The translations under genes and the position numbers were made by a program. Of a stretch of 64,000 nucleotides of DNA, positions 37,413-46,586 are shown in pieces. Source of the DNA: Nonlabens spongiae (GTDB taxonomy: Bacteria; Bacteroidota; Bacteroidia; Flavobacteriales; Flavobacteriaceae); contig NZ_CP019344.1 of assembly GCF_002117125.1 (NCBI RefSeq), forward strand, positions 3,004,501-3,068,500, given 5' to 3'. The notes under the pieces were generated by a model. That model did not search any database and was not told the origin of the DNA. It worked only from the letters and a program-made list of their open reading frames with translations. Numbering within the stretch: position 1 is the first letter of the stretch; each line of letters begins with the position of its first letter.

Positions 37413-38567
37413 ATGGCTTTTGAGTTTTTAACGCCGGTAGGTTCTGATGTGAGTGATCATTGCGCAGATCTGCGGGATGGTCAGATAGGTCAACAATTAG
37501 ATTTTTTTGTTGGTGGTGAACTTGAGCTTTCTTCTTACGATATTGCGATCGTGGGCTGTAGGGAAAACCGCAGGTCTCAAGATCTCGACTTTTCTGGTAC
37601 GCAAGTGGAGTTAGTCAAGAATGTCTTTTACGATTTATACGCAGGGGACTGGAATTTCCAAATAATTGATTTAGGTTGCATCAATCCTGGTAATGAAATT
37701 GAAGATACCTATTACGCTATTAGAACCTTATCTGAAGCATGTCTTAAGCATAATACCATTCTTGTTGTTTTAGGAGGAGGTCAGGATTTAAATTATCCTA
37801 TCTACAGGTCTTTTGATTCCACGGGAGCCATGGTCAACTTTGTTAACCTGGACTCCAAATTTGATCTGGGTGACATAGATGCTCCTTTAGATGCTGGAAA
37901 CTTTGTCGGGAAAATGGTATCTGAGCAACCTTATAATTTGTTTAATTATTCAAACATAGCCTTTCAGACATATTATAATTCTCAAGAAGAGATCGACCTA
38001 TTAGAGTCCTTATATTTTGACGCAATGCGATTGGGAGCTTTGGATGATGGTTCTACAGAGTCAGAGCCGGTTCTTAGGGATGCAGATGTTGTAAGTGTAG
38101 ACATGAAAGTGGTTGAGGGTGGATATCTCGCTTTCGCGAAAGCGTTCCCAAACGGTCTCAACGGCAAACAAATATGCTCCCTCATGAGATATGCCGGGAT
38201 CAGTGATAAGTCTAAAATCCTGTCCATATCAGAGTTGCCGGTAGAACTTAATAAACAATCCACTCATCTTATCGCTCAGATGATGTGGTATTATATAGAA
38301 GGTGTGAGTCACCGCATGGGAGAGCAGCCTCCTAATCTTGAGAATGGCTTTTTGAAATATACGGTACCTAATGAGAGGGAAGAGCTGGTGTTTTACAAGT
38401 CGCAATTGAGTAAAAGGTGGTGGATGGAATTACCTTTTTTTACGGGTCATAATAATAAGTTAAGACAATTCACGTTATTAGCCTGTGATGAAAAAGATTA
38501 TCACAAAGCTCTTGAAAATGAGCTTCCTGAGCGCTGGATCAAAGCTCGAATGAAGAATGAGATATGA
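37413..38567 (+). CDS. Arginase-fold protein (formimidoylglutamase-like) lacking several metal ligands
   Basis: A 384-residue ureohydrolase-fold protein. Family motifs are present in altered form: GGGxD is GGGQD (expected GGGHD), DAHxD is DSKFD, and SxDxD is SVDMK. Three usual manganese ligands (two His, one Asp) are thus replaced by Gln, Lys and Lys. It may be a non-catalytic member or use other chemistry. It is 3 bases downstream of topA and upstream of gldK; that neighbourhood is, to my recollection, conserved in flavobacteria, where it is commonly labelled formimidoylglutamase or arginase. The genome palindrome is read as AFAKA at 38129-38144. Confidence 0.8.
   Translation: MAFEFLTPVGSDVSDHCADLRDGQIGQQLDFFVGGELELSSYDIAIVGCRENRRSQDLDFSGTQVELVKNVFYDLYAGDWNFQIIDLGCINPGNEIEDTYYAIRTLSEACLKHNTILVVLGGGQDLNYPIYRSFDSTGAMVNFVNLDSKFDLGDIDAPLDAGNFVGKMVSEQPYNLFNYSNIAFQTYYNSQEEIDLLESLYFDAMRLGALDDGSTESEPVLRDADVVSVDMKVVEGGYLAFAKAFPNGLNGKQICSLMRYAGISDKSKILSISELPVELNKQSTHLIAQMMWYYIEGVSHRMGEQPPNLENGFLKYTVPNEREELVFYKSQLSKRWWMELPFFTGHNNKLRQFTLLACDEKDYHKALENELPERWIKARMKNEI
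38129..38144. repeat. Genome palindrome in the arginase-like gene
   Basis: Read as LAFAKAFPN, shortly after the altered metal motif SVDMK. Confidence 0.97.
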
Positions 38568-38607
38568 ATTTAATAGATTGTTTCGTATCTTGAAATTTCA
38601 TAAAATG

Positions 38608-38638
38608 TTGTACAATCCAAATATTATAAATAGGTTTA
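38608..38638 (+). promoter_or_regulatory. Candidate gldKLMN promoter
   Basis: TTG at 38608-38610 and TAGGTTTA at 38631-38638 match the TTG-N20-TAnnTTTG flavobacterial promoter except for the last base. The spacer of 20 equals that of the initiator tRNA promoter in this window. The gldK ATG is 37 bases on. Confidence 0.45.
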
Positions 38639-38675
38639 CCACCTTAAACTGATCAGTTAGTAAAGAATAACTCTT

Positions 38676-40040
38676 ATGAAAAAGTTAATAGTCTTGACAG
38701 CAGTAATCGCCTTGTTAGCGAGTTGTGGTAAGGGCGACAGAGGGCAGCTAGTGGGTGCCAAGGGTAAAAAATGGAATCCAGAGAAGCCTTACGGTATGAC
38801 TTTGGTTCCAGGAGGTGCCTTCATTATGGGAAAAGCAGATGAGGATATTGCTGCTACCAACGATGCTCCTACAAAAACTGTTACAGTTCCTTCTTATTAC
38901 ATGGATGAGACTGAAATCACAAACGCAGAGTACCGTCAGTTTGTATACTGGGTTCGTGATTCTATATTCAAAACCAAACTGGCTCTTGCTGCCGATTTAC
39001 AGGGTGCTCAGCCAGGTGATGGTGGTATAGGCGAGTATGCATTTCTTGATGCTGATGAAAGCGAAGATCTGACTCCATGGCAAGAGTATTATAAAAACAA
39101 TTATGCTGATTTGAGTCTAGATGGTGAAGGTCGTAAGTTAAATCCAGATGTGGAGTTGATCTGGGAACAAGATGAAATACCAGATGAGTTTTATGCTGAG
39201 GTTTACGATTCAATGTACATTCCGTTTGAAGAGGCGTACAACGGTCAGCGCACCATAGATACTGAAAAAATAGTATTCACTTATACTGAAATGGATATGG
39301 AAGCTGCTGCAAGGAATAAGGGTTCCAAGCGTAGTGATTACATTACTCAAAAGAAAATTAAGGTCTATCCAGATACTACCGTTTGGATCAGAGATTTCAA
39401 CTACAGTTATAATGAGCCTATGCATAATGATTACTTTTATCATGAGGCATACTCAGACTATCCAGTTGTTGGGGTGACGTGGACTCAGGCAAAAGCTTTT
39501 TGTCAGTGGAGAACACTTTACCACAATGCCTACAGAAAACAGAAGAATGTGGAGCGTGTTAACCAGTACCGCTTGCCTACTGAAGCTGAATGGGAATATG
39601 CGGCCCGTGGTGGTTTAGAAGGTGCAACTTATCCTTGGGGTGGGCCTTACGCTAAAAATGATAGGGGTTGCTTCTTGGCAAACTTTAAGCCGTTGCGTGG
39701 TGATTACGCAGCTGATCAAGCGCTTTATACAGTAGAGGCTGAATCATACGAGCCTAATGAGTATGGTTTGTACAACATGTCTGGTAACGTTGCTGAATGG
39801 GTTGATTCATCTTATGACGTGGGTTCTTATGAGTACATGTCCAGCATGAGTCCAGCGGTGAATGATAAGAATAACAGACGTAAAGGTGTGCGAGGAGGAT
39901 CTTGGAAAGATGTATCCTACTTCCTTCAAGTAGGTACTAGAGATTTTGAATACCAGGATAGTGCTCGTAGCTATATAGGTTTCAGAACAGTACAATCTTA
40001 TTTAGGAACTGACGTTACTCTTAATGCGTCAACTAACTAA
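38676..40040 (+). CDS. gldK: Gliding motility lipoprotein GldK (T9SS outer ring)
   Basis: A 454-residue lipoprotein (LLASC lipobox, about residue 17) with a formylglycine-generating-enzyme-like fold: LVPGGAFIMGKADED, DETEITNAEYRQFVYW, RLPTEAEWEYAARGG, YNMSGNVAEWVDSSY, GGSWKDV. GldK forms a periplasmic ring with GldN beneath the outer membrane and is needed for T9SS export and gliding. It is the first gene of gldKLMN, in the standard order. Confidence 0.97.
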   Translation: MKKLIVLTAVIALLASCGKGDRGQLVGAKGKKWNPEKPYGMTLVPGGAFIMGKADEDIAATNDAPTKTVTVPSYYMDETEITNAEYRQFVYWVRDSIFKTKLALAADLQGAQPGDGGIGEYAFLDADESEDLTPWQEYYKNNYADLSLDGEGRKLNPDVELIWEQDEIPDEFYAEVYDSMYIPFEEAYNGQRTIDTEKIVFTYTEMDMEAAARNKGSKRSDYITQKKIKVYPDTTVWIRDFNYSYNEPMHNDYFYHEAYSDYPVVGVTWTQAKAFCQWRTLYHNAYRKQKNVERVNQYRLPTEAEWEYAARGGLEGATYPWGGPYAKNDRGCFLANFKPLRGDYAADQALYTVEAESYEPNEYGLYNMSGNVAEWVDSSYDVGSYEYMSSMSPAVNDKNNRRKGVRGGSWKDVSYFLQVGTRDFEYQDSARSYIGFRTVQSYLGTDVTLNASTN

Positions 40041-40090
40041 TAACTTTTAATTCAACTAAATTTAAACTATAACTTAACTTAATTAACAAC

Positions 40091-40747
40091 ATGGCACAAT
40101 CTAAAAAAGTAAAGAAATTATTTAACATGGCGTACGGTCTAGGTGCGTCAATTGTAATCATCGGAGCATTATTTAAAATTGCTCACTGGGAAATTCCAAT
40201 TGGAGGTGGTGCAAAAATTGGTGGTACGACATTATTGGCCATCGGACTTATTACTGAAGCAATCATTTTTGCGATTTCTGCGTTTGAACCAGTAAAAGAT
40301 GAACTAGACTGGTCACTTGTGTATCCAGAACTTGCAGGTGGTCAATCTGTAGGTGGAAAGAAAGAAGTGAAGAAAACTCCAGAAGAGCAGCTTTCTGCTA
40401 AACTTGATAAGATGCTTAAAGAAGCTCGTATTGATGCTGAATTGATGAGTAGCTTAGGAAACAGCATCAGAAATTTTGAAGGAGCTGCAAAAGGAATTGC
40501 TCCAGCAGCAAATGCTATGACTTCAACTAAAAAGTATTCAGAAGAGATGTCTCTAGCGGCTTCTCAAATGGAAACGCTTAACGGTCTTTACAAAGTTCAG
40601 CTTGAGGCATCAGCAAGACAAGCTGAAGCTAATGCAGCAATCGCAGATAATGCTGATAAGTTGAAAGCTCAAATGGAAGGTTTGACAAATAACCTATCAT
40701 CACTTAATGGAGTTTATGGTAACATGTTAGGTGCCATGAAAGGATAA
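40091..40747 (+). CDS. gldL: Gliding motility protein GldL (T9SS motor)
   Basis: The 218-residue protein has two N-terminal membrane helices (about 12-30 and 42-62; the second contains the buried Glu of LITEAIIFAISAFE), then a long cytoplasmic coiled-coil region rich in Ala. GldL and GldM form the proton-driven rotary motor that powers type IX secretion and gliding. It lies between gldK and gldM as usual. Confidence 0.97.
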   Translation: MAQSKKVKKLFNMAYGLGASIVIIGALFKIAHWEIPIGGGAKIGGTTLLAIGLITEAIIFAISAFEPVKDELDWSLVYPELAGGQSVGGKKEVKKTPEEQLSAKLDKMLKEARIDAELMSSLGNSIRNFEGAAKGIAPAANAMTSTKKYSEEMSLAASQMETLNGLYKVQLEASARQAEANAAIADNADKLKAQMEGLTNNLSSLNGVYGNMLGAMKG

Positions 40748-40803
40748 TTAGTTGCAACTAGTTATAATATTAATTTAAACAGCTAATTATAATTTAAGAG
40801 ATT

Positions 40804-42342
40804 ATGGCAGGAGGAGATTCGCCAAGGCAACGGATGATTAACCTGATGTATCTGGTTTTCATCGCCATGCTGGCATTGAATATGAGTAAAGAGGTTTTGA
40901 ACGCTTTCGGTTTGCTTAATGTAAACATTGAAGAAAGTAATGAAGCGGCTACTGTAAAAAACCAGAATGCTATGGCAGGTTTGGCTCAGCTAGCTTCAGA
41001 ACAACCAGCTAAGTATAAACCGCTTCAGCAAAAAGCGGAGCAGGTTGATAAAATTTCGAAGGACTATTACGCTTACCTTGATGGAATTAAATCAGAATTG
41101 GAAGGTACTGTAGAAGATCCAGAGGATTATGCGGTGATGGATAAGGGAGATTACTTAGATCAAGAATTTTTTAGAGGAGATGGTTATACCGATCGCGGTC
41201 AGGAGTTTTTGAATCGCATGACGTCTTATAGAGATAATATGCTCTCTGTAGTAGGTAATAACACTGCGTTGAAAAATGAATTGAACGAGAAATTCACACC
41301 GGCACCAGAAGAAGATAGAGATGGAAACGAAGTAGAGTATTTAAAGTATCACTATCAAGGCTTTCCACTTATTGCTTCGGTTGCTAAAATAACTTTACTT
41401 CAGAGTCAAGTTAAAAATACGGAGACTGAAGTATTAAGTGATCTTTTACAAGGTCAAATGGAAAAAGAGGTTAGTATGGATAACTATACTACTCTTATGG
41501 AGCAGCCCAAGTCTGCTTACTTCAATGGTGAGAAATTTGATGGAGAGATTGTTTTGGGTAGAAAAGATGCTACTTTAAAACCTAATCGTGTAGAGTTAAA
41601 GCTCGATGGCCGTGCCCTTTCTGAAAATCAATATTCTATTGAAGCTGGTCGTATTAAGCTTGATGTAGGTGCAGGAAACCCTGGTGAGCATGAGATCACT
41701 GGTGCATTATATTTTGAAGAAGGTGGTGAGGAAAAAGAGGTTGTGGTAAATCAAAGTTTTGCTACGATACCTAAGCCAGATTCAGCAACTATATCGGCAG
41801 ATAAGATGAACGTAGTGTATCAGGCTGTTGATAACCCGATGACAATATCATTTGCTGGAATTCCAGACAATAATGTGACAGCTTCAGCTCCAGGGTTGAA
41901 CAAAGTTTCTGGTAACAAGTATACTGTAAAGCCTCGTGGAGGGAAAGAGTTAGTAATAAATGTAACTGGTAAGCTGCCAGATGGTGGTACTGTTACTGAT
42001 AGCAAATCATTCCGTATTAAGAGTTTACCACGTCCTACGGGAATGGTGAGTGGACAGTATGAGAACGTAAAGAAAACTCGTTCAAGTTTGGGTATTTCGA
42101 CAATCTCTGCTGAGTTCTTGGATTTTGATTTCAACTTGAAGCCTCAAGTTACAAGTTTCTTGTTTCAGGTCCCTGGAAAGCCATCGATAACGGTTAATGG
42201 TAATAAGCTGGATGCTAGAGCTAAAGGTCTTTTAGCACAAGCAAGACGTGGTGATCTAGTTCAGATTGCAAACATCAAGGCGATCGTTCCTGGTGTTAAC
42301 ATCAAGAGTACATCTTCTGTAACAATTGAGATTACAGACTAA
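40804..42342 (+). CDS. gldM: Gliding motility protein GldM (T9SS motor stator shaft)
   Basis: A 512-residue protein with one N-terminal membrane helix (RMINLMYLVFIAMLALNMS) and four periplasmic domains that form a long dimeric shaft reaching the GldKN ring. The first domain is the helical part (residues 35-220), the remainder Ig-like beta domains, with the last containing the typical RIKSLPRPTG. It follows gldL by 56 bases and precedes gldN by 11. Confidence 0.97.
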   Translation: MAGGDSPRQRMINLMYLVFIAMLALNMSKEVLNAFGLLNVNIEESNEAATVKNQNAMAGLAQLASEQPAKYKPLQQKAEQVDKISKDYYAYLDGIKSELEGTVEDPEDYAVMDKGDYLDQEFFRGDGYTDRGQEFLNRMTSYRDNMLSVVGNNTALKNELNEKFTPAPEEDRDGNEVEYLKYHYQGFPLIASVAKITLLQSQVKNTETEVLSDLLQGQMEKEVSMDNYTTLMEQPKSAYFNGEKFDGEIVLGRKDATLKPNRVELKLDGRALSENQYSIEAGRIKLDVGAGNPGEHEITGALYFEEGGEEKEVVVNQSFATIPKPDSATISADKMNVVYQAVDNPMTISFAGIPDNNVTASAPGLNKVSGNKYTVKPRGGKELVINVTGKLPDGGTVTDSKSFRIKSLPRPTGMVSGQYENVKKTRSSLGISTISAEFLDFDFNLKPQVTSFLFQVPGKPSITVNGNKLDARAKGLLAQARRGDLVQIANIKAIVPGVNIKSTSSVTIEITD

Positions 42343-42353
42343 TTATAATTATA

Positions 42354-43292
42354 ATGCGCAAATTTTTAGTTTTATCGGGAATACTTCTTTCAGGAATACT
42401 TTCTGCTCAGAATAATCTTCTAAATGCAGAGTCTCCTGAGGATTTTTATACCAGTACAGATGAAGAGAGAGAGATCAACAACGATCAACCTTTAGAGTAT
42501 GGGTATATCGCTAAACGTGATGTTCTTTGGCAACGAGTTGTTTGGGAAACGATTGACTTGGATGAGCGTGTTAATTTTCCGCTGCTCTATCCTCTTGATG
42601 ACCGTTTAGGTGATGGTCGTCGTTCATTGTACCAGGTCTTAACCGAAGCTGCTAGAAATGATGAGATAAAACTGTACGGAGATTCTTATTTTACTCAGGC
42701 CAAAACTGCTGGCGAGGTAGAAGGTTCATTATCTCTGACCAGAATATCTGATCGTGGAACAGAAATTTTAAATGAAAATTTCATCGTCTACAACGACAGT
42801 GTGCCCATGATGGATATTGATACGGTTTACAACATTCCAGATTTTGATCAATATGTTGAGGAGACTAAAATAAATCCAAGTGATGTTAAATCTTATCAGA
42901 TTCGTGGGGTTTGGTACTTCGATGCTCGTCAGGGTGAATTACGTTATAGACTCTTAGGTATTGCACCTATGGTAATAGACGTGGCTGCTAAGGCTGGTGT
43001 TACAGCTGACACAGGTGCTGAAGTTGCTTTATTCTGGGTCTACTACCCAAATGCACGGGAAATTTTACACGATGCCAAAGCTTTTAATTCCGGCAATTCG
43101 GCAAAACCTATTTCTTTTGATCATTTGTTAAATTCAAGGCGCTTTAATGCTGTAATCACAAAGGTTGATAACGTATATGGTGATCGAGAGATTGGCGAAT
43201 ATATTAGCGACAATTCTATGATGCGTCTCCTTGAAGCCGAAAGACTGAAAGAGGACATTAGAAATTTTGAATTGGAAATGTGGAATAACTAA
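42354..43292 (+). CDS. gldN: Gliding motility protein GldN (T9SS ring)
   Basis: A 312-residue exported protein with signal peptide (ends LSGILSAQ). GldN binds GldK to form the periplasmic ring of the T9SS. Family marks include YIAKRDVLWQRVVWETIDLDERVNFPLL (split here around residues 54-80), a Trp-rich YQIRGVWYFDARQGELRYR region and the RLLEAERLKEDI C-terminal helix. A clear terminator follows, closing the operon. Confidence 0.96.
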   Translation: MRKFLVLSGILLSGILSAQNNLLNAESPEDFYTSTDEEREINNDQPLEYGYIAKRDVLWQRVVWETIDLDERVNFPLLYPLDDRLGDGRRSLYQVLTEAARNDEIKLYGDSYFTQAKTAGEVEGSLSLTRISDRGTEILNENFIVYNDSVPMMDIDTVYNIPDFDQYVEETKINPSDVKSYQIRGVWYFDARQGELRYRLLGIAPMVIDVAAKAGVTADTGAEVALFWVYYPNAREILHDAKAFNSGNSAKPISFDHLLNSRRFNAVITKVDNVYGDREIGEYISDNSMMRLLEAERLKEDIRNFELEMWNN

Positions 43293-43311
43293 TTATTTAG
43301 ATTCTTATATT

Positions 43312-43335
43312 AAAGCCTCGCAATCGCGAGGCTTT
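43312..43335. terminator. Terminator of the gldKLMN operon
   Basis: Perfect 10-bp stem AAAGCCTCGC / GCGAGGCTTT with loop AATC and a following T run, 20 bases after the gldN stop. Confidence 0.9.
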
Positions 43336-43462
43336 TTTGTTGGTCGTAGGTCAAGTTATATTTGTTCTGGGTTTCAAAGTCAGACTTCTCGAAAGGTTTA
43401 AGAAAACGTATGCCTTAATAGTCAACTACTACTACTAAGGCCGATTCAACTCAATTCTTCAA

Positions 43463-44509
43463 ATGCAAGTGGATAATATCATTGTTGGTTCCGGTATTTC
43501 AGGCTGTTGTTTAGCTTGGAGATTTTATTTTAACAGTCGTTCTTTCGTGATGATAAGCGATCGATTAAAGTCTTCTAGTTCTGTTGCAGCTGGAGTTTAT
43601 AATCCTACAATTTTGAAGCGGTTTACAAGTGTTTGGAAAGGCGAGGAGCAACTGGATTCTGCTATTCCATTCTATAAAAAAATAGAGGGGGAACTCAACG
43701 CAAAATTGCTTCACCCCATATCCATCTATCGACGGTTTCATGATAAAAGAGAGGTGGTTACTTGGTGTAAGAAATCCGCTAAGTCAGACTTGAGTCGTTT
43801 TATGGTTGACCAGCCTCTGAAAAATGTGCAGGTTCATGGAATAGATGCTCCTCATGGGTTTGGTGAAGTTACTGAGACTGGCTGGCTTGACACGGTCGCA
43901 TTTATGGCTAAAACGATTGAGTTTTTTAAATCCAGAAATCAGGTGCTTCTCTCATCGTTTGATTACGATCAATTACAAGTTAAAGGTGAAAGCTTGAGTT
44001 ATAATGATTTCACGTCTAACCAGATCTTCTTTGCAGACGGTTATAGAATAACTGACAATCCTTACTTCAACAACTTACCTATTCAAGGCAATAAAGGAGA
44101 AGTTCTTACTATCAAAGTGCCAGGTCTCAAATTAGATCACATTATTAAATCTTCCGTTTTTCTGATGCCTTATAAAGATGACTTGTTTTGGGTAGGTGCA
44201 ACCTACGATCGCCACAATCTTGACTATAACGCATCCGCAAGCGGTCTTGAGTTTTTAACATCAAGATTGGAGCGTTTTCTAAAGTTGCCTTATGAAATTA
44301 TTGATCACAAAGCAGGGATTAGACCTACTACTCAAGATCGGCGTCCATTTTTGGGAAGTCATGCTGATCATAAAAACGTGATTTGTTTTAATGGTATGGG
44401 AAGTCGTGCTGTTCTGATGGCGCCTTGGGCTGCATCGCAACTGTATGATCACGTTTTTCACGATAAGCCACTCCCGCCTGAAATCGACATTGCACGTTTT
44501 CAAGTTTGA
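43463..44509 (+). CDS. FAD-dependent oxidoreductase (DAO family)
   Basis: A 348-residue enzyme of the D-amino-acid-oxidase fold. The N-terminal dinucleotide motif is VDNIIVGSGISGCCLAWR (GxGxxG), and the C-terminal FAD contact includes GIRPTTQDRRPFLGSH and FNGMGSRAVLMAPW. The family oxidises amines and amino acids; MnmC-like and ThiO-like members share this build. The substrate cannot be told. It is a single gene, between the gld terminator and an ABC-F gene. Confidence 0.85.
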   Translation: MQVDNIIVGSGISGCCLAWRFYFNSRSFVMISDRLKSSSSVAAGVYNPTILKRFTSVWKGEEQLDSAIPFYKKIEGELNAKLLHPISIYRRFHDKREVVTWCKKSAKSDLSRFMVDQPLKNVQVHGIDAPHGFGEVTETGWLDTVAFMAKTIEFFKSRNQVLLSSFDYDQLQVKGESLSYNDFTSNQIFFADGYRITDNPYFNNLPIQGNKGEVLTIKVPGLKLDHIIKSSVFLMPYKDDLFWVGATYDRHNLDYNASASGLEFLTSRLERFLKLPYEIIDHKAGIRPTTQDRRPFLGSHADHKNVICFNGMGSRAVLMAPWAASQLYDHVFHDKPLPPEIDIARFQV

Positions 44510-44578
44510 TTTGATCAATTCATATATACCATTTTATTATCCCAGAAAGGATAGGCATCTTTGCAGCAAATTTCTATC

Positions 44579-46498
44579 ATGCTCAACATCCATGACCTTC
44601 ATGTAAGCTTCGGCGGCGAATCTCTTTTTGAGGAGGTAACTTTCCGACTGAACCCTGGAAATCGTGTAGGCTTGATCGGTAAGAATGGTGCCGGTAAATC
44701 CACATTACTCAAGGTTATTTCTGGCGATGTTCCACACGACTCGGGTACCATTGCTGTTGAAAAAGAAGTGAGCATCGGTTTTTTGCGGCAGGACATTGAT
44801 TTTGTACAGGGAAGAACAGTGCTTGAGGAGGCTTATACCGCTTTCGCGAAAGCGAGATCCATAGAAACCCAACTAGACAAGATCAACCAGCAACTTGCGG
44901 AAAGAACGGATTATGAAAGTGAATCCTACAGCCAGTTGATCACGGATCTATCTGATCTGACGCATGAATATGAAATCATAGGTGGGTACCACTATCAAGG
45001 TGAAACAGAGAAAATTCTGAAAGGTCTGGCATTTAAACCAGAGCAATTTGACATGCTCACCGATGAACTCTCTGGAGGTTGGCGCATGCGTATTGAGCTC
45101 GCTAAATTACTACTGGAGAAGCACGATATTTTATTACTGGATGAGCCTACAAATCACCTGGATATAGACTCTATCTTATGGTTGGAAGGCTTTTTACAAA
45201 ATTACCCAGGAGCAGTGATGATCGTCAGCCACGATAAGATGTTCCTTGATAACGTGACCAATCGTACCATTGAGATCAGCTTGGGACGCATCTACGATTA
45301 TCCTAAACCTTATACAAAGTTCCTCGCATTGCGTGCTGAAATGAGAGAGCAACAAGAAGCGACTTTCAAAAACCAGCAAAAGGAAATAGAGCGCACAGAA
45401 AAACTTATTCAAAAGTTCAAAGCTAAGGCGAGTAAGGCCACCATGGCACAGAGTCTTATCAAGAAACTGGACCGTATGGATGTGGTCGAGGTCGAGCAGA
45501 CTGATAACGCTGCCATGAACATCAATTTTACCAAATCCATCCAGCCGGGTAAAATTGTTTTAGAGCTGGAAGATGTCAGTAAATTTTATGGTGATAAAAA
45601 GGTTCTTGACAATATAGACCTAATGATCGAGCGAGGTAAGCGTGTTGCGTTTGTAGGACAAAACGGTATGGGGAAATCCACGCTCGCTAAAATTATAGTG
45701 GGTGATGAAAAGGGTCAGGGAAACATCAACTTAGGGCACAATGTACAATTAGGCTACTTCGCTCAAAACCAGGCAGAGTATCTTGATGGTGAAAAAACGA
45801 TCTTAGATACCATGCTCGACGCTGCAGATGATACCAATAGGGTGAAGGTGCGCGACATGCTGGGCTCTTTTCTTTTTAGGGGCGATGAAGTTGAGAAAAA
45901 GGTGAAGGTGTTGAGTGGAGGCGAGCGCAATCGATTAGCTTTATGTAAGCTCTTGTTACAGCCTTTCAACGTACTGATCATGGATGAGCCTACAAACCAC
46001 CTGGATATTCAATCTAAAAACGTACTCAAGGCAGCCCTACTCAAATTTGATGGAACCTTGATTGTGGTCAGTCACGACAGGGAATTTTTACAGGGTCTGA
46101 CGGAGCTCGTTTATGAGTTCAGGGATCATAAGATCAAGCTTTATCTAGGAGATATTGATTATTACCTCAATGAACGTAAAGCTCAAGACATGAGGGCTAT
46201 TGAAAGAACCAGTGAGGTAGCTAAGACAATAGAGGTTAAAAATGAGGAACAGGCTCCTGAATTGACTTATGAGCAACAAAAGAAGCGTAAGTCCTTAAAC
46301 AATAGACTCTCAAAAGCTGAATCTAGAATCAACGACCTCGAGTCTGAGATCAAGAAACTTGATCTAGAACTTGCTGCAAATTATGATGAGCTAGCGGCTC
46401 AAGATGGCTTTTTTGATAATTATCAAGAAAAAAAGAAGGAGCTGGATAAGTGGATGCTCAAATGGGAAGAAGTATCAGAAGAGTTGGATCAATTGTAG
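44579..46498 (+). CDS. ABC-F family ATPase
   Basis: The 639-residue protein has two ABC domains without membrane parts. Domain 1 has Walker A GKNGAGKST and signature LSGGWRMRIELA with LLDEPTNHLD; domain 2 has GQNGMGKST, LSGGERNRLALC and IMDEPTNHLD. A charged linker lies between them and a coiled coil at the C terminus, as in the Uup/YdiF branch. ABC-F proteins act on the ribosome or translation. The ATG at 44579 is chosen over the TTG at 44561. The genome palindrome is read as AFAKA (44839-44854) within domain 1. Confidence 0.92.
   Translation: MLNIHDLHVSFGGESLFEEVTFRLNPGNRVGLIGKNGAGKSTLLKVISGDVPHDSGTIAVEKEVSIGFLRQDIDFVQGRTVLEEAYTAFAKARSIETQLDKINQQLAERTDYESESYSQLITDLSDLTHEYEIIGGYHYQGETEKILKGLAFKPEQFDMLTDELSGGWRMRIELAKLLLEKHDILLLDEPTNHLDIDSILWLEGFLQNYPGAVMIVSHDKMFLDNVTNRTIEISLGRIYDYPKPYTKFLALRAEMREQQEATFKNQQKEIERTEKLIQKFKAKASKATMAQSLIKKLDRMDVVEVEQTDNAAMNINFTKSIQPGKIVLELEDVSKFYGDKKVLDNIDLMIERGKRVAFVGQNGMGKSTLAKIIVGDEKGQGNINLGHNVQLGYFAQNQAEYLDGEKTILDTMLDAADDTNRVKVRDMLGSFLFRGDEVEKKVKVLSGGERNRLALCKLLLQPFNVLIMDEPTNHLDIQSKNVLKAALLKFDGTLIVVSHDREFLQGLTELVYEFRDHKIKLYLGDIDYYLNERKAQDMRAIERTSEVAKTIEVKNEEQAPELTYEQQKKRKSLNNRLSKAESRINDLESEIKKLDLELAANYDELAAQDGFFDNYQEKKKELDKWMLKWEEVSEELDQL
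44839..44854. repeat. Genome palindrome in the ABC-F gene
   Basis: Read as TAFAKARS between Walker A and the signature motif of domain 1. Confidence 0.97.
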
Positions 46499-46586
46499 GT
46501 ACAGCTTTAAGGTTTCTTTAGTAATTTGATATAGGGGTATGAGTAGTTTTGGCAAGTTCATCTGATAACTAAATTACCTTCTTATC

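Noticed and set aside
40908..40917. CGCTTTCGG in gldM as another palindrome copy
   Set aside because: Only the left half matches; the right half is missing, so it is not counted. The same holds for GCTTTCGCC near 19103.
44561..44578. Upstream TTG start for the ABC-F gene
   Set aside because: The ATG at 44579 begins the conserved N terminus directly; the six extra residues have no family support.
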